Assembly (NCBI RefSeq): GCF_009650435.1
Contig: NZ_VVIP01000047.1
Location: forward strand, 1-64,000
DNA: 64,000 nt
Direction of reading: 5' to 3'
Source: Foetidibacter luteolus
Lineage (GTDB): Bacteria > Bacteroidota > Bacteroidia > Chitinophagales > Chitinophagaceae
Part shown: in pieces, positions 51,865 to 59,051 of the stretch
How the letters are laid out: every line of letters starts with the position of its first letter
Position numbering within the stretch: position 1 is the first letter of the stretch
Position numbers and translations under genes: made by a program
Notes under the pieces: generated by a model
Databases searched by the model: none
Told to the model about the DNA's origin: nothing
The model's input: the letters and a program-made list of their open reading frames with translations, nothing else

Positions 51865-53604
51865 ATGGGAGACCTCCAGATTAAAAAACAGCCAAAGAAA
51901 TACGATGCCGTTATCGTAGGTTCCGGTGCCGGTGGCGGTATGGCTGCTTATGTTTTGGCCAATGCAGGATTAAAAGTTGCCCTGCTTGAGGCTGGCCCTA
52001 TGTACGATCCTAAAACCGATTCTGCGCAGTTAAAAAATGCCTGGGATTCGCCAAGGCGGGGTGCAAGTACCAAGTTCCGCCCTTTTGGTGATTTTGACGG
52101 TTGCTATTGGGCCTGGAAAATTGATGGCGAGCCCTATACCCATGTTGGCGATACCAAATGGGAATGGTGGCGTGCCCGCATGCTGGGTGGCCGCACCAAT
52201 CACTGGGGCCGTATCTCCCTTCGTTTTGGGCCAAAGGATTTTAAAAGAAGAAGTATTGATGGCCTTGGAGATGACTGGCCGATTGGTTATGAAGATATAA
52301 AACCTTATTATGATAAAATAGACAGGCTGTTGGGTGTATTTGGCACCAATGAAGGCCTCCCCAACGATCCCGATGGCATATTTTTGCCACCGCCCAAACC
52401 AAGGCTTCACGAACTGTTCATTAAAAAGGCGGCAACTGGCATTAACATACCGGTGATACCTTCCCGCTTATCCATACTTACCAAAAAAATTAACGACCAG
52501 CGCGGCCAGTGTTTTTACTGTGCCCAGTGCGGCCGTAGCTGTAAAGCGTATGCGGATTTCTCGTCTTCTTCGGCGTTAATAATTCCAGCCATAGCTACCG
52601 GTAACCTTGACTTGTTTACCAACGCCATGGCCCGCGAAGTTTTAACCAATAAAGAAGGTTTGGCAACAGGCGTGTCTTATGTTAATAAAGACGACATGCA
52701 GGAATACCAGGTAGAAGGCCGTACGGTTATACTAGGCGCCAGCGCCTGCGAAAGCGCCAGGCTGCTGCTTAATTCTAAATCGCAGCGGCATCCTAACGGG
52801 CTTGCTAATAACAGCAACGTAGTAGGTAAGTACCTGCACGATTCTACCGGCGCTGATATGGGCGGCATTATACCCGAACTTTTCGACCGTAAGCGCTACA
52901 ACGAAGATGGCGTTGGCGGCATGCACGTATATACACCCTGGTGGCTGGATAATAAAAAACTTGATTTTCCCCGTGGCTATCATATTGAATACGGTGGCGG
53001 TTTTGGCCAACCTTTATATGGTTTTAACTGGGGCATAGAAAATCTTAATGGTACTTATAAAATTAAAGGCAAGCAAAAAGAAGCCGGCGGTTACGGCGCT
53101 TCGCTGAAAGAAGATTACCGCTATTTCTTTGGTGCGCATGTGGGCATGGCCGGCAGGGGAGAAGCGATTGCTTTTGAAAGCAACTATTGTGAAATAGACC
53201 CCAGCGTGGTTGATAAATTTGGCATACCGGTGCTGCGTTTTAATGTTAAATACTCCGACTACGAGATTAAGCAGGCCAAGCACATGAAAGAAACTTTTGC
53301 CGAAATATTACATGCCATGGGCGCCGTTATTACATGGGGCGGCGATGATGGCCCTGAAAACAATTACGGCCTGCACGACCCCGGCCTTATTATTCACGAA
53401 GCAGGTACGATAAGAATGGGCAACGATCCCAAACGTTCTGCCTTAAACAAATGGAGCCAGGCGCATGACTGCAAAAACCTGTTTAATGTGGATGGCGGAC
53501 AGTTTGTATCCCAGGCAGATAAAAACATTACCTGGACCATCCTGGCGCTTTCTATGCGTACCAGCGAATACATTGTTGATGAACTTAAAAAGAACAATCT
53601 CTAA
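51865..53604 (+). CDS. GMC-family FAD-dependent dehydrogenase (gluconate/glucose dehydrogenase large-subunit type)
   Basis: A 579-residue GMC oxidoreductase. The FAD-binding start is AVIVGSGAGGGMAAYVLANA with LLEAG; MLGGRTNHWG is the second flavin motif; the C-terminal GLHDPGLIIHEAGTIRMG and DGGQFVSQADKNITWTIL hold the catalytic histidine region. A cysteine cluster C216-x2-C219-x2-C222-x3-C226 (CFYCAQCGRSC) may bind an Fe-S centre, as in FAD-glucose and related dehydrogenases. It lacks a signal peptide, but the next gene has a twin-arginine signal and could carry it out piggyback. The substrate is likely a sugar or sugar acid; gluconate is suggested by the neighbours. Confidence 0.9.
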   Translation: MGDLQIKKQPKKYDAVIVGSGAGGGMAAYVLANAGLKVALLEAGPMYDPKTDSAQLKNAWDSPRRGASTKFRPFGDFDGCYWAWKIDGEPYTHVGDTKWEWWRARMLGGRTNHWGRISLRFGPKDFKRRSIDGLGDDWPIGYEDIKPYYDKIDRLLGVFGTNEGLPNDPDGIFLPPPKPRLHELFIKKAATGINIPVIPSRLSILTKKINDQRGQCFYCAQCGRSCKAYADFSSSSALIIPAIATGNLDLFTNAMAREVLTNKEGLATGVSYVNKDDMQEYQVEGRTVILGASACESARLLLNSKSQRHPNGLANNSNVVGKYLHDSTGADMGGIIPELFDRKRYNEDGVGGMHVYTPWWLDNKKLDFPRGYHIEYGGGFGQPLYGFNWGIENLNGTYKIKGKQKEAGGYGASLKEDYRYFFGAHVGMAGRGEAIAFESNYCEIDPSVVDKFGIPVLRFNVKYSDYEIKQAKHMKETFAEILHAMGAVITWGGDDGPENNYGLHDPGLIIHEAGTIRMGNDPKRSALNKWSQAHDCKNLFNVDGGQFVSQADKNITWTILALSMRTSEYIVDELKKNNL

Positions 53605-53661
53605 CCACTGGTTATAATGATGGGTATAAACGCCCTCAGATGAATCATTAAATACATAATC

Positions 53662-54330
53662 ATGGACAGAAGAAAATCATTAAAAGCCCTGGTGGTAGGC
53701 ACCGTATCAACCGGCGTATTGCTGGATGCCTGCAAACCCGGCGATAAACAGGCGGATGGAAAAACCGCTGCCGATGTTAAGGACGACAAAGCGCCTGCGG
53801 GCAGGATGAAAGAGGAAATTGAAATTGACAAAGCGCTTCAAACCAACAAGTTTTTTACAGCGGAAGAGCTGGCTACCATCACCGTTTTGTGCGATATTAT
53901 TATACCAAAGGATGATGTCAGCGGCAGCGCTTCCGATGCAAAAGTGCCGGAGTTCATTGACCATATCATAACAGAGATGGATGAGCACCAAACGCCATTA
54001 CGGGGTGGGCTGCGCTGGCTGGATTTGCAGTGCTTTAACCGCTATAACAATGCCTTTAAAAACTGCACGCAGCAACAACAGATAGAAATAGTTGACCAGA
54101 TTGCCTATCCCAAAAAAGCCAAGCCCGAAATGGCACAGGGTGTGGCATTCTTTAGCCTGGTACGCAACCTGACAGCTACCGGTTTTTACACTTCTGAAAT
54201 AGGCACCAAAGATGTGGGTTATATGGGCAACGTGCCCAATAACTGGAACGGTGTACCAGACGATGTGCTGAAGCAATATGGCCTGGCTTACACGGAAAAA
54301 GAGTTAAAAGAGTGTGTTAGCTTTACCTAA
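53662..54330 (+). CDS. Gluconate 2-dehydrogenase subunit 3-like protein with Tat signal
   Basis: The 222-residue protein has the N-terminal MDRRKSLKALVVGTVSTGVLL twin-arginine signal, followed by Cys24 in a lipobox-like LLDAC. The mature domain (about 60-215) matches the gluconate_2-dh3 family: FFTAEELATITVLCDIIIPKD, SASDAKVPEFIDHI, FFSLVRNLTATGFYTSEIG and GYMGNVPNNWNGVPDD. These small subunits escort the FAD subunit through the Tat system. It follows the GMC gene by 57 bp and ends before a strong terminator. Confidence 0.94.
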   Translation: MDRRKSLKALVVGTVSTGVLLDACKPGDKQADGKTAADVKDDKAPAGRMKEEIEIDKALQTNKFFTAEELATITVLCDIIIPKDDVSGSASDAKVPEFIDHIITEMDEHQTPLRGGLRWLDLQCFNRYNNAFKNCTQQQQIEIVDQIAYPKKAKPEMAQGVAFFSLVRNLTATGFYTSEIGTKDVGYMGNVPNNWNGVPDDVLKQYGLAYTEKELKECVSFT

Positions 54331-54350
54331 CAAAACAGTCACAATAATGT

Positions 54351-54383
54351 AAGCCACAGGTAAAAAGCCTGTGGCTTTTTATT
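54351..54383 (+). terminator. Terminator of the dehydrogenase operon
   Basis: Perfect 10-bp arms AAGCCACAGG (54351-54360) and CCTGTGGCTT (54368-54377) are followed by a T run, 20 bp after the stop of the subunit 3 gene. Confidence 0.92.
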
Positions 54384-54396
54384 GTAAACAAGTATT

Positions 54397-54523
54397 TGGG
54401 GCTTTCAGCTAATGAAGCATTTTTCAGCACCGGTCCCGGCTTTTCACTGCAACTCCGCCACCCGCAGCGCTGCATTTCCCTTCACGGTGGCGGGGTTTCC
54501 GTTTCAATCCGGCAGCCATTCAG
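54397..54523 (-). repeat. Family A dispersed repeat, reverse orientation
   Basis: The reverse complement carries GATTGAAACGGAAACCCCG and GGAGTTGCAGTGAAAAGCC. The centre is a perfect 8-bp hairpin, CCGCCACC (54455-54462) and GGTGGCGG (54486-54493), with a sequence different from those of the other copies. With the terminator it accounts for most of the 362-bp gap 54331-54692. Confidence 0.85.
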
Positions 54524-54692
54524 CTACAGGAACAGGTATCAGCTTGCCCGCAGGATAGGATATGGCAGCGCTCCTGCCTCCGGCAACTATTAAAATTATC
54601 CCTCCATTAACCGCGTAACAATAAATTTAAACTGCCGCCCCTCATAATAGTTTTTTCACGTTGGCGAGACTGTTTATTTTTGACCTGCATAT

Positions 54693-55106
54693 ATGGATAC
54701 TAAAGCCAAGTTCAGAAAATTAATTTTGCCAGCCGTTGTGGTGTTTGCCATTGCCATTATTTTAAGCCTTGCACTAAAACGCCCTTTGGAGCAAAGTAAT
54801 ATTGATGTTAACGTGCTGAAAGCGGGCAACCTTATTCTGTTCCTTATTTCCATCCTCAGTTCTTATATGCACCTTAAAGCTATCCAGAGTGCCAATCCCG
54901 CGGCATTCGTAAGAACTATTATGGCCACTACGGTTATCAAACTGCTGGTAATAGCTATAGCTATACTTACCTACGTTTTTATTGCAGGTAAGGCCCGTAA
55001 CTCCGCCGCGGTAATCATTTGTATGGGCCTGTACATTGTTTATACAGTTACCGAGGTAAGAACGGCCTTACTTTTAAACAAGTCAAAAAACAATGGCAGC
55101 CACTGA
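54693..55106 (+). CDS. Four-helix integral membrane protein, function unknown
   Basis: This 137-residue protein has about four transmembrane segments (LILPAVVVFAIAIILSLAL, LKAGNLILFLISILSSYMHL, TVIKLLVIAIAILTYVFIAG, AAVIICMGLYIVYTVTEV) and a basic C-terminus. The size and layout recall ATP-synthase-I-like small membrane proteins, but no family motif is clear. It overlaps the SprT-like gene by 14 bp, so the two are translationally coupled. Confidence 0.75.
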   Translation: MDTKAKFRKLILPAVVVFAIAIILSLALKRPLEQSNIDVNVLKAGNLILFLISILSSYMHLKAIQSANPAAFVRTIMATTVIKLLVIAIAILTYVFIAGKARNSAAVIICMGLYIVYTVTEVRTALLLNKSKNNGSH

Positions 55107-55713
55107 ACACCCTATGCAGGCGTTGGCCGCTTTTATTCCGGAAGGCAGTTTTGACATGGTGGTGGAGTACCTGCACCGTTATAAAGTACATCTTACAGTT
55201 ACCAAAGAACGAAAAAGTGTACTGGGCGATTACCGCAATGCAATACATGGCAAAAACCACCGCATCAGCGTAAACAGCAACCTTAACAAATTCGCGTTTT
55301 TAATTACCCTGCTGCACGAGCTGGCACACCTGCTTACCTATGAGCAATACCGCCACCGTGTTGCCGCGCATGGCAAAGAATGGAAAGCCATTTACGGTAA
55401 CCTGCTGGCTGCATTTACAGCAAAAAATATTTTTCCGCCGGATATAAACAAGGCCCTGCAAAAATCTTTGCACAACCCTGCCGCAAGCAGTTGCGCCGAA
55501 GAAGATTTAATGCGTGTGCTGCGCAATTACGATGACAGGAAGGATGACGTTCACCTGGTGGAAGATATACCGCAGGGCGCCCAGTTTTTAACCAATGACG
55601 GCCGTATTTTTATAAAGGGCAATAAGTTGCGGAAGCGTTACCGATGCACAGAAGTAAATACAGGGCTGGTTTATCTTTTTAGCCCGGTGTATGAAGTAAA
55701 GATGGTTTCTTAG
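55093..55713 (+). CDS. SprT-like zinc-metalloprotease-domain protein
   Basis: A 206-residue protein with HELAHLLTYEQYRHRVAAHGKEW: the HExxH zinc motif and a downstream His as third ligand, the SprT/Spartan arrangement. The C-terminal part (about 130-206) is a small beta-rich region (RIFIKGNKLRKRYRCTEVNTGLVYLFSPVYEV) resembling the SprT zinc-ribbon position but with a single cysteine, so no ribbon is formed. Family members act on DNA-protein crosslinks or are uncharacterised. It starts 14 bp inside the preceding membrane-protein gene. Confidence 0.88.
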   Translation: MAATEHPMQALAAFIPEGSFDMVVEYLHRYKVHLTVTKERKSVLGDYRNAIHGKNHRISVNSNLNKFAFLITLLHELAHLLTYEQYRHRVAAHGKEWKAIYGNLLAAFTAKNIFPPDINKALQKSLHNPAASSCAEEDLMRVLRNYDDRKDDVHLVEDIPQGAQFLTNDGRIFIKGNKLRKRYRCTEVNTGLVYLFSPVYEVKMVS

Positions 55714-55737
55714 CAGCAGCTAAGTTGCTGGCGCCGG

Positions 55738-55850
55738 AGGCGGCAGAAACAAGCGCTATATTGCGGGGAAAGCTGCATAGCGAATCCGAACGTACAAGAG
55801 TGCGACGCAAGTAAAGCCTCATACCAGTTCCTGCTGCCGGGCCCATAAAA
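55738..55850 (-). repeat. Family B dispersed repeat, reverse orientation
   Basis: Read on the minus strand it gives TATGGGCCCGGCAGCAGGAA, the GCGTCGCACTCTTGTACGTT core, TTCGCTATGCAGCTTTCC and a terminal GGCGCC hairpin, the full order also seen at 11023-11142. Confidence 0.85.
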
Positions 55851-55898
55851 ATATACCAATAAAAAAAGCCGCAACAGCGGCCTTTTTTATTGGTATAT
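55851..55898. terminator. Strong bidirectional terminator between sprT-like and clpX genes
   Basis: A 22-bp stem with one mismatch (ATATACCAATAAAAAAAGCC side and its complement) and an AACA-type loop separates the convergent genes. A and T runs flank the GC core on both sides, so it can work in either direction. Confidence 0.92.
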
Positions 55899-55907
55899 AC
55901 AGTGCTT

Positions 55908-57140
55908 TTAAGCTACTTTAAGCATACTTAATTTACTCTTGTTAAACTTGGTTTGTGCATAGTCAAGCGTAATATGCAATGCTGTTTCGCTGGTGCCCGG
56001 CAACTCGAACATGGCATCGGTAAAAATATGTTCGCAGATGCTTCTAAGCCCTCTTGCGCCCAGCTTAAACTCCAGCGCTTTGCTTACCATAAAGTCGTAC
56101 ACATTGCTGTCAATGGTAAGCTTTATGCCTTCCAGTTCAAACAGCCTTGAGTACTGTTTTATCAGGCTGTTCTTTGGTTCTGTAAGAATGGAACGCAGGG
56201 TAGCCTGGTCAAGCGGCTCCAGGTGTGTAACCACTGGCAAACGGCCCAGCAATTCAGGAATTAAACCAAAGCTCTTTAAATCCGTAGCGTTAATAAACTG
56301 CAACAGGTTTTTACGCTGCAGTTCCTGCTCGTCTTTGTTTACGTTAAAGCCAATGGCGTTGGTGTTAATGCGTCGTGCAATTACTTTGTCAATGCCATCA
56401 AAAGCGCCGCCGCAAACAAACAGTATGTTCTGTGTATTTACTTTAATCATTTTTTGCTCGGGGTGCTTTCTGCCTCCCTGGGGCGGCACCAGTACTTCCG
56501 TGCCTTCCAGCATTTTTAGCAGGCCTTGCTGTACCCCTTCGCCGCTTACATCGCGGGTAATGGAAGGGTTATCGCCTTTGCGGGCAATTTTATCTATCTC
56601 ATCAATATAAACAATGCCTTTTTCAGCAGCGGCTATATCGTAATTGCAGGCCTGTAACAGGCGGGTAAGCATGCTTTCCACATCCTCTCCCACATAACCG
56701 GCTTCGGTAAATACGGTTGCGTCAACAATAGCAAAAGGAACGTTTAGCAGGCGGGCAATGGTTTTGGCCAGCAAAGTTTTACCGGTGCCGGTTTCGCCAA
56801 CCATAACAATGTTGCTTTTTTCAATTTCAACATCGTCCTGCTGTTTTTGGGTAATTCTTTTGTAATGATTATAGACAGATACGGAAAGTACCTTCTTTGC
56901 TTCTTCCTGTCCAATAACGTACTGGTCAAGAAACTCTTTTATTTCTTTAGGTTTTCTAACGGTGAAGCGGTATTGAGAGGTTTGCTGTTCATGCCTTGCC
57001 TGGAGTTCCTGTGCAATAATTTCCTGAGCATGCTCAACGCAATTTTCACAAATATGCCCTTCCTGGCCGGCAATCAGAATTTTTACCTCATCCCTGTTTC
57101 TGCCGCAAAATGAACAATGCAGGTGCGATTGTTTTGCCAT
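55908..57140 (-). CDS. clpX: ATP-dependent Clp protease ATP-binding subunit ClpX
   Basis: A 410-residue AAA+ unfoldase. The N-terminal C4 zinc-binding domain (HCSFCGRN ... ICENCVEHA) is followed by Walker A GETGTGKTLLAK, pore loop AGYVGEDVES, Walker B IVYIDEIDKIA and sensor regions (GAFDGIDKVIARR, ELLGRLPVVTHLEPLD). ClpX feeds unfolded substrates to ClpP. It is downstream of two clpP genes on the same strand; a terminator hairpin in the 116-bp gap makes partial read-through or a separate promoter likely. Confidence 0.97.
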   Translation of the reverse strand: MAKQSHLHCSFCGRNRDEVKILIAGQEGHICENCVEHAQEIIAQELQARHEQQTSQYRFTVRKPKEIKEFLDQYVIGQEEAKKVLSVSVYNHYKRITQKQQDDVEIEKSNIVMVGETGTGKTLLAKTIARLLNVPFAIVDATVFTEAGYVGEDVESMLTRLLQACNYDIAAAEKGIVYIDEIDKIARKGDNPSITRDVSGEGVQQGLLKMLEGTEVLVPPQGGRKHPEQKMIKVNTQNILFVCGGAFDGIDKVIARRINTNAIGFNVNKDEQELQRKNLLQFINATDLKSFGLIPELLGRLPVVTHLEPLDQATLRSILTEPKNSLIKQYSRLFELEGIKLTIDSNVYDFMVSKALEFKLGARGLRSICEHIFTDAMFELPGTSETALHITLDYAQTKFNKSKLSMLKVA

Positions 57141-57203
57141 GTTTTATAAACTGCTTTTAAATATTGTAATGGCAGTGTGTTTTGATTGTTTCTGCAAAAA
57201 TAG

Positions 57204-57229
57204 CAAAACCGCCCGGATAAGCGGTTTTG
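57204..57229 (-). terminator. Terminator hairpin between clpP and clpX
   Basis: Arms CAAAACCGC (57204-57212) and GCGGTTTTG (57221-57229) are followed on the minus strand by a T-rich CTATTTTTG. It lies after the second clpP stop and before the clpX start. Confidence 0.8.
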
Positions 57230-57256
57230 TGCGTAAATAATTTGGGCTTAAACCTG

Positions 57257-57895
57257 TTAAAGCTTGTTCAGCACTTTGTCCACAATGCCATAATCAATGG
57301 CTTCCTGGGCATTCATCCAGTAATCGCGGTCAAAATCCTTCAATACCTGCTCTACAGTTTTGCCGCAGTTATCAGCCAGTATTTTGGCGCTTTGCAGCTT
57401 GGTTTTTTCTATTTGTATGGCCTGTATCTCAATATCTGCCGATGTGGCCTGGAATACACCGCCAATGCTGGGCTGGTGTATCATTACCTCGCCATGCGGG
57501 TATATATAACGTTTGCCTTTCTTGCCAACGCTTAACAGTATGGAGCCCATGCTGGCCGCCAAACCCATACAAATGGTGCTTACGGGAGATTGTATCAGCT
57601 TAATGGTATCGTACAGCACCATGCCGCTGGTAACCATGCCTCCCGGGCTGTTGATGTACAGTTTTATCTCTTCACCAGGCTTATCAGCATCCAGTAACAA
57701 TATTTTGGAAACCGCGTCTCTTACAGATTTATCATCTACCACACCCCAGAAATAAACGGCCCTTTTCTCCAGGAAAAGTTTTTCCATTTTTTTCATCAGC
57801 ATGGGCGACATCTGTTCCTGTTTGTCATCTTTTGGCTGTTCTTCCTCGTCATCTTCCATCAAAAACGGGTTCGTAATATATTTTGAATTCATCAT
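57257..57895 (-). CDS. clpP: ClpP protease subunit, second paralogue
   Basis: A 212-residue serine protease subunit with all catalytic residues: Ser in GLAASMGSILLS, His in VMIHQPSIGG and Asp in KDFDRDYWMN. It differs from its neighbour by an acidic N-terminal extension (MEDDEEEQPKDDKQEQ, about residues 13-28) before the axial-loop region, and by MVTSGMVLYDTIKL in the handle. It is 41 bp downstream of the first clpP, so both are likely co-transcribed. Two active paralogues suggest mixed or alternative ClpP tetradecamers (inference). Confidence 0.96.
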   Translation of the reverse strand: MMNSKYITNPFLMEDDEEEQPKDDKQEQMSPMLMKKMEKLFLEKRAVYFWGVVDDKSVRDAVSKILLLDADKPGEEIKLYINSPGGMVTSGMVLYDTIKLIQSPVSTICMGLAASMGSILLSVGKKGKRYIYPHGEVMIHQPSIGGVFQATSADIEIQAIQIEKTKLQSAKILADNCGKTVEQVLKDFDRDYWMNAQEAIDYGIVDKVLNKL

Positions 57896-57936
57896 GGTAT
57901 TAAAGTTTGTGGTTATAGTTTGTATTTCCTGCCTGT

Positions 57937-58620
57937 TTACTTTTTCTCTTTGCGGGGGTTGGTCAGCAACACTTCATCCACCAGTCCGTAATCCTTGCCT
58001 TCCTGGGCGGTCATCCAGAAATCACGGTCAGTATCTTTTGCCACGGTATCAATATCCTTGCCGGTATGAATGCTGATAACCTCGTTCAATTCATGCTTAA
58101 TTTTCTTTATTTCACGGGCGGTAATGCCAATATCAGTAGCCTGTCCGCCAATGGCCCCGCTGGGCTGGTGCAGCATTATGCGGGTGTGTTTTAAGGCTGT
58201 ACGTTTGCCTTTTATGCCTGCGCACAATAAAATGGCGCCCATGCTGGCAGCAATGCCTGTGCAAATGGTAGATACATCCGGGCTTATAAACTGCATGGTA
58301 TCGTAAATACCCATGCCGGCATATACGCTGCCGCCGGGGCTGTTGATGTACATTTGAATATCCCTTGTGCGGTCTGTACTTTCCAAAAACAATAGCTGGG
58401 CGGTTACAATATTGGCCACATAGTCGTTAATGCCTTCTCCTAAAAAAATAATCCTGTCCATCATAAGGCGGCTAAACACGTCCATACTGGCCACATTTAA
58501 AGGCCTTTCCTCAATAATGTATGGTGTAAGGTTGGTTACGTGCTGGTAATTGTGCAGTGTTGCGCTGCTGATACCTTTATGCTTAACGGCATACTTTTCA
58601 AATTCCTTTCCAAAATCCAT
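57937..58620 (-). CDS. clpP: ClpP protease subunit, first paralogue
   Basis: The protein is 227 residues from the ATG at 58620 (MDFGKEFEKYAVKHKGISS); a 33-residue upstream extension is rejected. Catalytic Ser lies in GIAASMGAILLCAG, His in IMLHQPSGAIGG and Asp in DTDRDFWMTAQEG. It has the canonical NSPGGSVYAGMGIYDTM segment. It leads the clpP-clpP-clpX series on the minus strand, 181 bp downstream of a 57-residue conserved-looking small gene. Confidence 0.96.
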   Translation of the reverse strand: MDFGKEFEKYAVKHKGISSATLHNYQHVTNLTPYIIEERPLNVASMDVFSRLMMDRIIFLGEGINDYVANIVTAQLLFLESTDRTRDIQMYINSPGGSVYAGMGIYDTMQFISPDVSTICTGIAASMGAILLCAGIKGKRTALKHTRIMLHQPSGAIGGQATDIGITAREIKKIKHELNEVISIHTGKDIDTVAKDTDRDFWMTAQEGKDYGLVDEVLLTNPRKEKK

Positions 58621-58752
58621 AGTGCTTATTTTAGTCAATGAAGATAAGAGTTTGTTGATAGCGGAAAAAACTGCTGTAAAACAACCCTGTTTTCCTAAAC
58701 TATCCCGGCTTTCATTCAAATACCGTGCAAAGCCGCAGATGCGACAAAAGGA

Positions 58753-58782
58753 CAGTAGAGACGCGACGCATCGCGTCTATCC
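58753..58782. repeat. Short palindromic repeat (GACGCGA..TCGCGTC)
   Basis: The sequence TAGAGACGCGACGCATCGCG with its continuation forms a 7-bp-arm hairpin (GACGCGA and TCGCGTC around CGCA) of a type often scattered in bacterial genomes. It lies between the small gene 58802-58975 and clpP. Confidence 0.55.
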
Positions 58783-58801
58783 ATGCACCGCGTTTTACCC
58801 C

Positions 58802-58975
58802 TCAAGGCATAAAATCATCATCTTCTTTAGGGCTGTATTTGTCAAATAACTTGTTGATGGCCCCGGCAAATATGGGAAACTTTTCAGCCGCGAATGTTTT
58901 GATTACTTCCACAGCGTCATAGGCCTGCTGTTCTGTTAAGCCTTTCGCTTTTAACCGGTCAATCAGTTCCTGCAT
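58802..58975 (-). CDS. Small 57-residue acidic/helical protein between tig and clpP
   Basis: The ATG is at 58973-58975 and TGA at 58802-58804. The protein has a regular amphipathic pattern, MQELIDRLKAKGLTEQQAYD then AVEVIKTFAAEKFPIFAGAI, and an acidic tail KEDDDFMP. Even codon use and the helical LTEQQA...VI.FA pattern resemble real small proteins. It is between trigger factor and the clpP pair on the same strand, so a link to proteolysis or folding is possible but unproven. I recognise no named family. Confidence 0.6.
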   Translation of the reverse strand: MQELIDRLKAKGLTEQQAYDAVEVIKTFAAEKFPIFAGAINKLFDKYSPKEDDDFMP

Positions 58976-59002
58976 AAGAATGGTTTAAGGCACCAAAGGA
59001 AA

Positions 59003-59028
59003 CAAAAAAGCCGGACAAAAGCCCGGCC
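59003..59028 (-). terminator. Terminator of tig
   Basis: On the minus strand GCCGGGCTTTTGTCCGGC is followed by TTTTTTG, 24 bp after the trigger factor stop codon. It separates tig from the small gene and clpP pair. Confidence 0.88.
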
Positions 59029-59051
59029 TGTTAGTAATTTGACTTACCTGA

